A stretch of DNA of 31,424 nucleotides, taken from assembly GCA_030248065.1 (NCBI GenBank), contig JASAMV010006988.1, positions 1 through 31,424 on the forward strand, written 5' to 3'. The notes under the pieces were generated by a model. The model was given only the letters and a program-made list of their open reading frames with translations, ran no database searches and had not been told where the DNA came from. Source of the stretch: Rhynchonema sp. JSB1_4 (Eukaryota; Nematoda; Chromadorea; Monhysterida; Xyalidae). Of the stretch, positions 1 to 24,200 are shown one piece after another. The translations under genes and the position numbers were made by a program. Every line of letters starts with the position of its first letter. Position 1 is the first letter of the stretch.

Positions 1-352
1 AAGGTACTACCCAGCCTCCGGAAGGATGCAAGGTATTCCTGAGGTCCGAAAAAGGGTGTTTTTTGCATGCATTATGCTGCAAATTTGGCCGAAAAATTGG
101 TCTCTTTGCATTTTGGCCGATAATTTGCCTAAAATACCTATTATATGGAGGTTTGCGCGCGGAGCTCGCGATTTTTGGAGCTTTGAGGTCGAAAAACACT
201 CATTTTTGCCTATAAAGACCATAAATTGATGGTTGCAAGGTACCCTCCGGGGTGGTTGCAAGGTACCACCCTTCCTCCATCCTCCCAAGGGATGGTTGCA
301 AGGTACCTACTCCTTAATTGGGGAATCCCCCCATCCCCCAGCCACTACACTG
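1..352. mobile_element. hAT-like MITE, left end outside window
   Basis: The right end is at 341-352 (GCCACTACACTG). Its reverse complement, CAGTGTAGTGGC, matches the termini of the complete elements at 21640-22043 (CAGTGTGGTGGC and CACTGTAGTGGC) and 20856-21222 (CARTGTAGTTCCTGG). The interior shares the order of motifs with the 21640 element: a run like CTGCAAATTTGGCC, then GGTCGAAAAACAC, then TTTTTGCCT and CATAAAT. Subterminal copies of GCAAGGTACC occur at about 28, 236, 257 and 297, where the 21640 element instead has TCGAGATACC. There is no open frame of note. The left terminus and its target duplication lie before base 1. If the duplication is 8 bp, the right copy would be 353-360 (GCCGCAAA). 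Confidence 0.75.
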
Positions 353-682
353 GCCGCAAACCTCTCAGAGGTAACGACAGCACTGGTAGGATGTACGTGC
401 CTTAGCAACCTTTCGATTTCAGGGACGCCAGCGCCCGGCATTTTCGCAGCCCAAAATTTTTTATTCGATCAACCGATCTGATTGTTGTTGTTATTTCTTG
501 GTCGTTCAGCCCAACTGTGATCAAATATTATTATTGTTGGATTGGGGCGCTCCGCTGTTCGCTGCCTCGTTACACCATCGACGGCGTAGCGTTTCATGTT
601 GTTTCGCTAGGACTTAAATCTTTATTTCCAATTTCTGCAACTGAACTCAAGCCCGAAAGCGTATAATCAACCGCAACCAAAC
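353..682. other. 5' flank of clathrin gene
   Basis: The stretch between the MITE and the clathrin start codon must contain the clathrin promoter and 5' UTR. I see no confident TATA box, initiator or trans-splice acceptor. No coding exon is evident. Confidence 0.4.
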
Positions 683-13938
<13,256 letters not shown>

Positions 13939-15575
13939 ATTAGACTCGATAACGGCCAATCGGGAATGACTTTCATGTGACACTAGAAAACGGACAATCA
14001 AACAAATATTCCCGATTGGTGTTGCAATCGTGTGTTGTTATTGGGTTACTTTGGCCTGTTATCTCTGAAAACATGCACCTATTTATTTTTTGATTTGTGT
14101 GTCCTCGAAAAAATTACTACCGATTTTTGTACCATCTTGTAGTTCTGCCCGCTGTATTGAACCAATGATAATGAAGTGTTTTTTTATTTCTGTGCTTCTG
14201 AAATGAGTTTTGCGAACAGTTCTGCGTGTACCCTCATCTGAAGACGGTCTTCTGTATTACCATGAAATGCGTTCTTCTTGTACTTCTTGTGTTCTTGTTC
14301 TCATTGCTGAAAATTGAATTGGATTTGTCTAAGACTACTATTATATTATGATTATCAAAGATTATTTTAGGATTTAGTTGTTTTCGATTATTTACTTACT
14401 GGAACGTTACAAGAAAGGCGTGGATGTGAAATACGAATGCAGTGATCGACTTTGAGGATTTGAGAACTATTTTGAGTTGTGCCAGAAAATTTCGGTGTTG
14501 CATAAATTGGAACTGTGTTTGAGAATTGGCCTAATAATACCAACACTGTATATGTACACTTTGTCTCTACTGTTGTGATGTACCTTCTTTTTTAACATTA
14601 TATCTCGCAACATGTTGTTGCTACAATTGTGTCCCCATACACTCCCTATTCTATGAAGGCAATGGTTTTATTAGCAACAAACACACCAGTGGAATCCCTT
14701 GTTTTGTGTAATGGCGCACATTCCGTATTCATGTTGTACTTCTGGTTTCACACTGCTCTGTCGGTTTGTTTTGTGTTGTGTTCTTTTTATCTATTTTCTG
14801 TCTTTTTGATTTGATGCTCTTTTCGTTTTTTTTGGGTACAGGCTCATGGTTCATTGTGTTTATCCGTTATTTTTTTACTGAAAATTTGAAGACACCTGTT
14901 ATTATTTTATTATGATTATAACAAGGTTTGTTGTATTGTTACCGCTCGAAGCTTGTGCATAACCATTTAATATAACGGTACATTCTTGAAATGCGTGAGA
15001 AAGTATTTCAATGTGAGCAACATCAGTAACAAACAATTGTGCGAAAGGAAAGAGATTTTCTCTATTTCTGCACAATTGATATTTGTGGGTTGGGTCGAGT
15101 TTAGGGTGCGTAAAGCACACAAAAATTATCGTTCTGGATGAGCCAGCAAGAATATATATGTATTGTTATCATCATTATTCGCATTGAATTTCAAACATGT
15201 ATCTCTCTCTGCCATGATAAAAATGATTGACACTTGGCCGATCGTATGTAAGTGAACTGTAAATCGCCTTTTTGGGGATAGTGATCTTTCATTAACCGCA
15301 AGCTTTGGTTTGGTCGTGCATTCGGGCTCCAGCTGCTTTGCATGATTGGTAAAAATGGAAAATGAGAATTTTGTGTCGGTTACCGGCCATTTTTCGATTG
15401 GTCACAGCGTCACCTGGTTAGTTTCTTTCACCTGAGGCTTGTTGTGAACAGCCACCAATTGCGACTGTGACAGTGAGTTGTATGTAACCCATGCGAAAGC
15501 TATCACTTGCATAAAAATACCGTAACCTACAAACCACAACTACCGTATAAGGTGTTGTGCGACCCCCATTACAAA
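13939..15575. other. Clathrin 3' UTR and intergenic DNA
   Basis: Follows the TAG at 13936-13938. The sequence is AT-rich with no frame that looks coding and no canonical AATAAA close to the stop. The clathrin poly(A) site is not located. Nothing else is recognised. Confidence 0.5.
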
Positions 15576-15981
15576 TTATCGACAGAGTAGTCGATCTAAC
15601 GCTTCATAGATCGGCGCGCCCTCGGGGACACTTACGACCTTGGGCGTCGAAGGCTGTGACATTTGACTACGATTGGCCTGCAAAGCGGTAAACAATTGGG
15701 AAGAATTGGACGAATGTTGAAAGTTACGGCTGCGACAAATTGTGTATACTTTGATACCCCATTTATGTTCACCTGTCGAACGCCATCCAACGAACACATT
15801 TCCATATAAAACTGGCATTCCATTCCGTTAATTGACAATCATGCTGTCACCGTTGCTTGCGTCCGGTCCACACGACTAACGACGATGCGTTTGTAAGGAG
15901 CACATGCTGATGTTTCACGAGTGCCGTGTGTTGCACTGTCTTATCCAATACAAGAAATGCAGCACAGAACTTTGCGAACAT
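15576..15981 (-). CDS. Possible small spliced gene, unknown
   Basis: Two coding-like pieces occur on the minus strand. The first starts with ATG at 15981 and reads MFAKFCAAFLVLDK..., 43 codons up to a possible donor CG|GTGACA after 15851. The second follows TTTGCAG at 15678 and reads ANRSQMSQPSTP... to a TAA at 15576. The phases of the two pieces do not match if joined directly: 2 nt carried over against phase 0. Either an intermediate exon is missed or the pieces are unrelated. No family is recognised. They lie downstream of, and on the same strand as, the gene at 16251-16819, and could also be part of its 3' region. Transcript reads would settle this. Confidence 0.25.
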
Positions 15982-16061
15982 ATAGTAGTTTTCGGATGAT
16001 CAAATCAGTCGTCTGTTTTCATTTGCAGGTAAACAATACGAACTTTCTGTATCTTGTCCAT

Positions 16062-16089
16062 TTATTGGCTTTGTAATTCACCTTTTATT
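16062..16089 (-). promoter_or_regulatory. Candidate polyadenylation signals
   Basis: AATAAA reads on the minus strand at 16089-16084 and again at 16067-16062, about 160-190 nt after the stop codon of the 16251-16819 gene. Spacing and strand suit that gene. Confidence 0.5.
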
Positions 16090-16250
16090 TTATACTTTCA
16101 TTTCACACACAATCAACGGTGGAAACAAACATGCTCCATAAAATGGCACGTCAGTGTATAACGAGTGCAATACAAAAATATCCTGGAAAATCACGCCCAA
16201 CAATAACAATATCGGCGTATAGAAGCTACAAATAGCATGGCATTCTTATT

Positions 16251-16819
16251 CTACAAATCGATCGCGTGCATTCCCAATTTCCATCCCATTGTTCGTGCGA
16301 TAACGTTGATGCGGTCGCGATACTTTTCGATCAGCTTCACTTCATTCTTCACTTGTCTGTCCAACTCCTTCATTTTTTCCTTCTGCGCCTTCGTCACTGC
16401 ACGACTGCCCTGCGGCCCGCGTGACTCCCAATCCGCCAAAATCGCTCGTTCTTTCGCCTCAACCTGTTTGTTGTTGTTCGTTTTATTGCCTGACAATGTC
16501 CGAATTGATCTATACAAACGGCGCACTGATGGCCAACTGCCAATAAAGCGCGAATAATGACTAAACGGTATCAAACCTGTCCCTTGAACTGGCGCACCGA
16601 CTTTATGGCCTGATCCACAATGCGACGTACGTCGTCCTCGTGCCCGAGCGTGGCCGCTTTCACCGCTTCATCCAACGTCTTCTTCAGTGCTTTTGTGTGG
16701 TCGGGCTCGTCAGTGGCGGTAAACGGCCAGACTCGTTTACGTCGAATGTCGCCGTCGCACAAACACACAAACAGCAACACCGATACAGCTAGGATAATGT
16801 GGTGGTTTGGCAGGGACAT
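16251..16819 (-). CDS. Small secreted basic helical protein, two exons
   Basis: Exon 1 is 16819-16577 and exon 2 is 16463-16251, joined by a 113-nt GT-AG intron (CAG|GTTTGA ... AACAG) in phase 0. The product has 151 residues. The N-terminus, MSLPNHHIILAVSVLLFVCL..., is a good signal peptide, with cleavage probably near CDG-D at residues 22-24. The mature part is Lys/Arg/Glu-rich with no obvious second membrane segment. Residues about 45-80 and 82-140 are strongly helix-forming, and the second stretch (KAQKEKMKELDRQVKNEVKL) looks like a short coiled coil. It ends MGWKLGMHAIDL. I do not recognise a family. It is read divergently from POLRMT, with 1.4 kb between the start codons. The frame and splice sites are convincing. 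The function is unknown. Confidence 0.8.
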
Positions 16820-17599
16820 CGTGATTGGATTGGTTTTGTTGACGATTGCTTACACAAACAAACGAAAGGTGGCTCGAACAATGCGTGTTAAAATAAAAAT
16901 ATTTGATTTTATAATAATACTGATGTTGCGATCGATGAAACTTTGGTATGGTCCACCAACTGCATCATAGCACATTACGCAGCATATAATGCGCGTGGTG
17001 TGTTGTTGGGTCCACGAGTTCCATGATGTCATTGATGGGCTATACTTCTGTCCGCTGGCTGACTTTATCGTCCCTGTTTTGTGGATGGAAACTGCGGAAT
17101 CAAATCAACACTTTTCTTGCACAAGGTATTTTACAGTCGTAGTCGTAGGTCACAGCCGGCGCGAGTTCGCAAGCAAGTTTCGTCTCTCCTCCACCGCCCG
17201 CGAAAACCGAAACCAAAATGAATATCGAAAAAAGAAAAAGAATTGAAGAACTCAGTGGAGGGGACGGGGAGATATTTTAGCATTCACGTTCACAAAAACC
17301 GGTAAGGAATCCAATTTACGGGAACCCCGAGTCCTTCTCCATTTTTCCTCTTTTCTTATGATTTTAAAAAGATGGTTGTTTTTTTTTATTATCCCTTTTT
17401 TTTTTTTATGGGAATTTTTTAAAAAAGGGGTTTTTTTTTTTTTTTTTTTCACTATGAAATTTTTTTTTTTAATGTTAGTTTTTTATTTTAAATGTATTTT
17501 ATTTTTTTTTTTTTTTTTTTTTTTTTTCGTCAATAGGAGGAGGCGTTAACTTTTGATATTCTAAACGAACAACAAACGTGCACAAATGGACCTGTGAAG
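16820..17599. other. Intergenic DNA with T-rich low-complexity tract
   Basis: The 5' flank of the secreted-protein gene, with no exon recognised. From about 17375 to 17527 the plus strand is nearly pure T, with runs of 14-22 and only short interruptions. The predicted peptides there are poly-Phe or poly-Lys artefacts. Confidence 0.6.
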
Positions 17600-18064
17600 C
17601 AGAGGTGTCAATCGGGCCGAGTTAGGTCGGCCCGGCCCGGTGGGCGGGAAGTCCGGCCCGGGCCGCTTTTTTACCAATTTTTTCTGATGTCCTTTCAGTT
17701 TGTTCTGAAAAGCCAGGATTTTGACACAAAATTAACCGCTCCAAACTAAAAAATTGCAAATAAGATTAAATCCAGCAGTGCCAAATCCTTATTAAAAATC
17801 ACTGTTTTTTCATGAAAACCCACGATTTTTTCAATATTTTGGGCGATGTCGGCCCGGCCCGACGATGGCAAACCCGATATACCGTAAAAACCAAAATACA
17901 AGGGGGGCTCTATTAATTCACTGACCCCATTTTCAAAAAATTATTTTCGTTTCTCACCGAGAGCGTTCCAAATCCGGTGTTATTTTCGATCGATATTCCG
18001 ACTCCGAGGGGGGCTCTATTCCGGGGGGGGGGGGCTCTATTTAGGTTTTTACGGTACACCACTG
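17600..18064. mobile_element. hAT-like MITE with GGCCCGGCCC arms, exact 8-bp TSD
   Basis: The left terminus is CAGAGGTGTCAATCGGGCC at 17600. The right terminus, ACACCACTG, ends at 18064 and reads CAGTGGTGT on the other strand. The flanks CTGTGAAG at 17592-17599 and 18065-18072 are identical. The arms carry GGCCCGGCCC blocks near 17629 and 17852. A second element (17882-18054) interrupts it close to the right end. Ignoring that insert, the two ends align as CAGAGGTGTCAATCGGG and CAGTGGTGTATATCGGG. No transposase is present. Confidence 0.85.
17882..18054. mobile_element. TA-flanked MITE nested in the 17600-18064 element
   Basis: The inverted termini CCGTAAAAACCNAAATA (17882) and TATTTNGGTTTTTACGG (ending 18054) match except at one base. 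TA lies on both sides (17880-17881, 18055-18056), as for Tc1/mariner-type insertions. The interior holds three GGGGGGCTCTATT motifs. It is 173 bp and non-coding. Confidence 0.8.
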
Positions 18065-18248
18065 CTGTGAAGTTTGCATTGCACTACTATCAGGGTCTGT
18101 TAGGTTTGGTCGGTATGTGAAATCCAATGACGAAAAGCAAAGCACCGACGTCAGATTCTGTGAAACAGATCCGATTGTGTTAATTATAGGTAATCCGTGT
18201 TGGTACGGTTAGGTATCTTGGACGGATTCGCCCTTTCTTGTCAGCATC

Positions 18249-21200
18249 ATGTTGCTCACGCGCACATGTCGTCCGTCGACGTCCACCGGTCATTGTTGCC
18301 GTTGTATTTCCGGGCATCTTGTTGACTCGACAAATACTGAACGGTTAGTGCATTGCGTGCAAAAGCAGTGTTCGAGTGTTGCACTCCGTATTCTGACCGG
18401 CCGTCCGTGCAAAAGAACTCCGCCGACCTGGCCCGACTTTCAAAAAGTCGTAAATCCCGATATGAGATGTCTGCCAGCTGGTGTGGAAAGGCAGGTTCAC
18501 CAGCCGCTTTTCAAGTGTAATACTTGTAACCTTCATGCTTCTATTGCAAAAATAACGTGAATGAATGTAGTGACATTGACCTGAAAATTGTCGATCAATT
18601 ATTCTGTTATGGTGGAGGAAAGCGAACACTGAAAGGTTGCGTTGTTGATGCAGTCAGAACCTGTACCCGCAGGAGAGACGTTGATGCGACCGAAAGCCAC
18701 AAGGACACGCACATGAGAACGGACGAGGCGGACACTTCGAAACGTGCAGATGAGCAAACGTTGGTCGGGCTGGTGAAGGCTCGAATGATGCATCAACATT
18801 CAATCAAGTATCGTACCACCACCAATGGAGTGATGCAGGTGCGATGTTGTCGTTGCGCGAACTGTCTTGATGGCATGGCTTGTGGTTTTTGCTTCCAGTG
18901 AAACTGGGTGCCGTAGATCTCTCTGTTTCAGCGGTGCCAAAGAGGGCACACCACTCTTGCACTGAATTCGGGCCAAACACATAAACTGTAGGTGTATGCA
19001 CGTCCCCAGCGCTCTAGGTTTTGATCCTTTGGTTGTTTATCTTTACATCACCGATTGATGTTGAGTAATCGAGCTCATAACCATGAATCACCATCTTGTT
19101 GACATTCGATTGCAGGCGAGCGCTATGTTCACGCCGTCCACCTATCTGAATCATGACTCGTTTGAATTCATGCCCGGTCGGTATTTCGAACGATTTGCGG
19201 TTAGGCACAGACCGGCACGACTGTCGACGCTCAGATTCGATGAACACAAACCCAGAAGACAATTGCCGTTAGCTGTGCCTCTTGCATTGTTTTTTCGCAT
19301 CATTTCTAGATGCAAGTTGTAGCTTGGCCGTCATAAATTCAGAAAACGAAAATTCCCGAAAAGCAAAAATCCCGAAAAATAAAAAAGTGAATGGACTTTT
19401 TTGTCAGAAGTGGACATTTATGTACTTGGTGCTCAGGCTTGCATTGAGTGATAGGCGCAGGCTTATGCTGACCGCAAGAAATACCAGTCCATAAGAACGA
19501 AATATCCATAAAAATACAACGCCTTATACTTTCAGGCAGGGTTAGGCTTAGGGATGCGAGAGCATTGTGTGACTGTTGTTTTAGGCTGCCAGCGAGGAAG
19601 ACATGACCAAATGTACATTTAAAAAAGTTGAGCCCCAGCTAATCCACTGCCTAAATTATGGGCTCCAAACAGCATGAATACCCTTTTTGCAAACAAATTT
19701 TATTTTTTTTCGGATTTTTCTTAAATTTGTTCACTCATCAAAGTTGAGAGGTCAGATTTCGAATTTTTACATCACAGCGAAACAAAGTTCTGGGAAACAT
19801 TCTAACCTATACTTGCGTATTTTTCCGCAAAATATATTTTTGGAAAAAAACCGTTTTTTTTCCAAATATTTTTCCAGTGCTTAAGGATACCCATGGTCCA
19901 AAAACGCCTATTTTGGAGAAAATTTTGTCTGTAAATGGCCTGAAACAGGTTAAAAATGCACCTGGAGATTAAAAAGGGCTCATTTTGAACTGTTTAGCAC
20001 CGATTTACATTGGTTTTGACAACATCCTTTCGCAACGGAAATTTTTGAAAAAAAACGGTTTTTTTTCCAAAAGTTGCCACTTGGAAAAATTTCCGGAAAA
20101 ATAAAAACGTATTTTTCCGGGCCTCGGAAAAAAACGGTTTTTTTTCGGTTTTTTTCGGGAAAAAACGGTTTTTTTCGGCCCGCAAGTATATTCTAACCTG
20201 TGCAATAATGAATTTGAAAAGATTTACACCCTAGTTTCATGGTCAATTTGAATGATCTGTGTTGTTTGCACTTGCAGCCGAGTGTCCAAGTCGGACTCGC
20301 TGTTGACCGAGCATCTGGCCCGTGAACAGCTGTTGAGTGCCGAAGCGTTCAAACAACGACACAATCACCAGGCGGTGGTGACCTTCTATCGCGTGTTGAT
20401 TGATTCCATGAAGGTCGGTCGCAATGTGTTTCATTTTTTTAGTCGTGTTGCTTAGCAGCATGTCACACACATGTGAAATCCGTTTTCGCCAGGGTTTGCT
20501 CGTCTTTCCCTCGGTTATCGGGTGTCAGTCGCGTATTTCCACAGCTTGGCTGGGTGACCTGTTTCCCAGAGCTCTGATCCTAGTTTTGACGCAACGCCCA
20601 TCTACATTCAGGTTCACAGACCTCCCAACGGGCGCTGAGCTGTTAATCCGTAGCTGCGCATTTTCAGGCAGTATCGCCACAGAGCTATGACGACGCTGTT
20701 CGTGCACTAATCCGTTGCTTCTTTGCCTTTTCTGACCATCAATACTACGGTATGCGTGGTCGAAGACAGGCTGATGTGTCCACGGAGCTGAGTAGCTCCG
20801 ATCACCAGTCACACACTAACGTGCTGCATTCGTCACGAGTGAGTTTGCGGGCAAGCAATGTAGTTCCTGGGGGGAGGGGGAGGTCCTCTCCTCGGGTTTC
20901 GGGTACGCCTATTCCCCGCCTTCGTGCGCCTGCCCCCTGTTCCCCCTGTGCGTTTGCTCCCCCTATTTTTGCTTAAAGTAGGCAAATTTAGGCCTAAAAT
21001 GGGCATTTTTAGGCATAAAATGAGTGATTTTTAGGTCAATGTTGTCAAAAATACCTTTTTCATTGAGATTTTTTCCAAAAATGGGTCGAATTTTTGATCT
21101 CAAAGATGATAAAATGAAAAAAAATTAGGTCCTCCCCTTCCCCCCAGATGGATACGTCTATTCCCCCTCCGAAAAAAAGGGAGGTACCGCCTGTTCCCCC

Positions 21201-24200
21201 CTCCGGACCAGGAACTACACTGTGGGCAAGGGGACAAAAAATCGGTCTATAAAAACAATTGTGATTTACGTTGCATCCAGTTGGTCAACCTGGTCATCCA
21301 AACGATCACCGATCACATAGCCGATCGATACGCGATCGACGACGCGAATGCATGGAATCATGGCATTGTCATCGAACACACTGACACGTTGATGCGCGTG
21401 CACGAATGGCTGTGCCATTGTCCAGGTCGGTGTGTGAGTGCTGCAGCTGAGGTGCACGCCTGGTTTGGTGTTACGTCCATGCTCGAGTCTGATTCAAACC
21501 ATACCACAAGTCATTGATGACTGACTGAGCGCGCAATTCTGTGCGTGTGAGCAGTGGTGCTTCATAGCAGTTGATAAACAAACAGGAACCAACAGAGTCT
21601 TAGTTAGTAATCTTCCACGTTCATCCGAATAATTGTCACCAGTGTGGTGGCAGGCCAATCGACCCAAGATACCCTAGGGGGGGGAAGGTTTCGGAGTTAC
21701 TCGAGATACCCCCCAGAGGCTACCCAAGATACCTCTATGGTCCGTCAAAAGGCGAAAAAGGCCGTTTTTTGAATGCAATTTTACTGCAAAATTGGCCTAA
21801 AAATGGGTACTTTTTGACATTTTTGTCGAAAATTGGCCTAAAATGACCATTTTTAGCGCGCAATTTTTGGGGGTTCCGAGGTCGAAAAACACCGATTTTT
21901 GCCTTTGAAAAGCATAAATCTACTTACTCGAGATACCCTTTGGGGTCGGCTCGAGATAGATACCCTTCCCCCCCATCCCCCCTAAGGGTTGACTCGAGAT
22001 AGATACCCCGTAGGGGGGGGGAATCCCCCCAGCCACTACAGTGATTGTCACGTTGTCCTTCCTTGCCCGATTCACACAACCCACAAATCTGCAGCACTAA
22101 TCGACCAGTCAACGTTGTGCCATTGGCTGCGCCTGTGCGCTGTATGTGACGAACGTGTGAAACATCACGACCACGATCCATTAGCAATACTGGCACGCGT
22201 TGGCCGAACCTACGCACAACACGCACATGATATGTTGACAGAAAGGGGCGTGCTTGTTAGATCGAACACGGTCACGTCACAAGAGTTAGTGACAGTCGAC
22301 GCTCCCGGATGTACCTCCATCCATCCATCCATCGGATCTCAAAACCACTCGTTTATTTCAGTGTTTTATTCATTAAAGACATTCACTCACAGACTATTCA
22401 CACCGGTTGATCGCGATCGCATCGCGCAGCAATTCAATCAATTGTCGTTTGGATCGTTGCCAGCACAACCACTGCCCATTGATGATGACGCAGAGTACGA
22501 CCACAACAGTCTGCAATTGTGTCGAAGGTTGACCACACCGGTGACGCCATCCACCAGCGAACATTACAGCACGTTTGACAGGGTTGGTTGCGCAATGGTC
22601 ATTCTGTTGTTCGCCTGGTCAATTAATTGTTCTATCGCTGTTGCGATGATCTCGTCTCTAGCGTTGAATTGTGATGTTGCCAGAAGTGGTAGCAAAGTGA
22701 ACGTGATGCGCAGGCCGATCTGCAGTCGTGCATACGCGAACAACTGGACATTGAGGCATCGGGCGGTGTGACCGTTGACCCGGTGGTCAGATTGAATCCG
22801 TGCTCGCACGAGGCCCGACGGGCGGCAAAGCGATCAATCAGGTAGATTACAGATCGATTGGTCGTTCGTTGAATCATGAATGGATGACGCCAATCACACA
22901 GCAAACTACGGGATCACTGGACGCAGCAGTTGCACGACGCGTTCACGGTACAAGTGCGGCGAATGGCTGACAACTGTGACCTGTTCGACAGCACACCTCG
23001 GAAGGTTGGCTGGTTGGCAGACTTTGTCGGTTGAACGGTGTTCTCATCATCGACTTTGTTTGTTTGCCAGTCCCGCGCCACACTGATCCCGAACGACCGT
23101 CAACATCTACTGCTCTATCTCACATTGCTACCTGTCAACGATTATGTGGACGTGTTGTGCGAGACGGCCATGCAGATGATGTCGACCCAGATGCCGACAC
23201 CGGTTGAACGAAGCCATTACGAGGTTGATGCTAACTGAAAATGGGCCTGAAATTGAATCCGGGCACATGTTTTTGTCTTATTGAAAACTAAATTTTCCTT
23301 GTGTTGCTGGTTTGACGAAAATTTGCGCGCGGTGTGAGTTTTGCATGTATGGACGAATTGACGTCTACCGTAATGATGTGCAGGTCAGCGGCAAGTTGGC
23401 TCGTCGCATCGTGTGTCATTGGCTCAGCTCACAGTCTTCCTATCGAGACATGCAACAGGTCAATTGGGGGGTGTAGTCTAACTGTCCTTGCTCGATGCAT
23501 ACGTACATTTCGAGGAAGCAGTAGCTTAATACCGGCTCCATAATAATCAAAGGACGCCGTGAGCAGGTGGATTCTGGGTAGTCACCATGTGATGGGTGGC
23601 GAAACTGATCATGCAGCAACTTCAGAATATCGAGCGAGTGTGCGAGCGGTACAACGAAATGTTTCACGATCGTGCCGTGGCCGAATCGTTCCGAAACAAT
23701 CATCGTTTGTTGTGGAAGTACGTGCTTCGACTGTCTAAAGCCCAGTTTCATTCTTCAATTCATCCATTCGTTCATTGTGTCAGTGCCGTGTGTCGCGAAG
23801 TGTCTGGTGTCGAGTCGCAACATCTTGTCGATGCGACATTCGAGCCTCGTGCGTTGACCTACATTGGACGGTTGGGCGATCATCTGACACAATTGATGGT
23901 CGACACGTTGACGTTCGGCACCAAGCCGCCACGAAAGGTGTGCTCATTTTAAAAATTTTCGGTCTTTTTTTAGAAACAGTTTTTCCGCATACCACACATC
24001 AGATGGTGATTTCTGTGCAGGCCTTCACGCTCATCCATCGTCTGCCGTCCAAGGCCGATCAAACATCGAGCTATCAAGGTCGACGTTTGAGGATCCAGAA
24101 GACCAAGCCACCAATATTGGCCAATGCAATGCTCGCCAAACTGTTCAACCAAGCCGGCATGGACAAACTGCACTATGGCGTCACGGAGCTGCCCATGTGC

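Noticed and set aside
17252..17549. Open frames of poly-Phe/poly-Lys
   Set aside because: Products of the T homopolymers only. No real composition or splice context.
21989..22094. Start of a 260-codon open frame at 21989 as a separate gene
   Set aside because: The first part is MITE sequence. The coding part starts after the acceptor at 22094 as a POLRMT exon.
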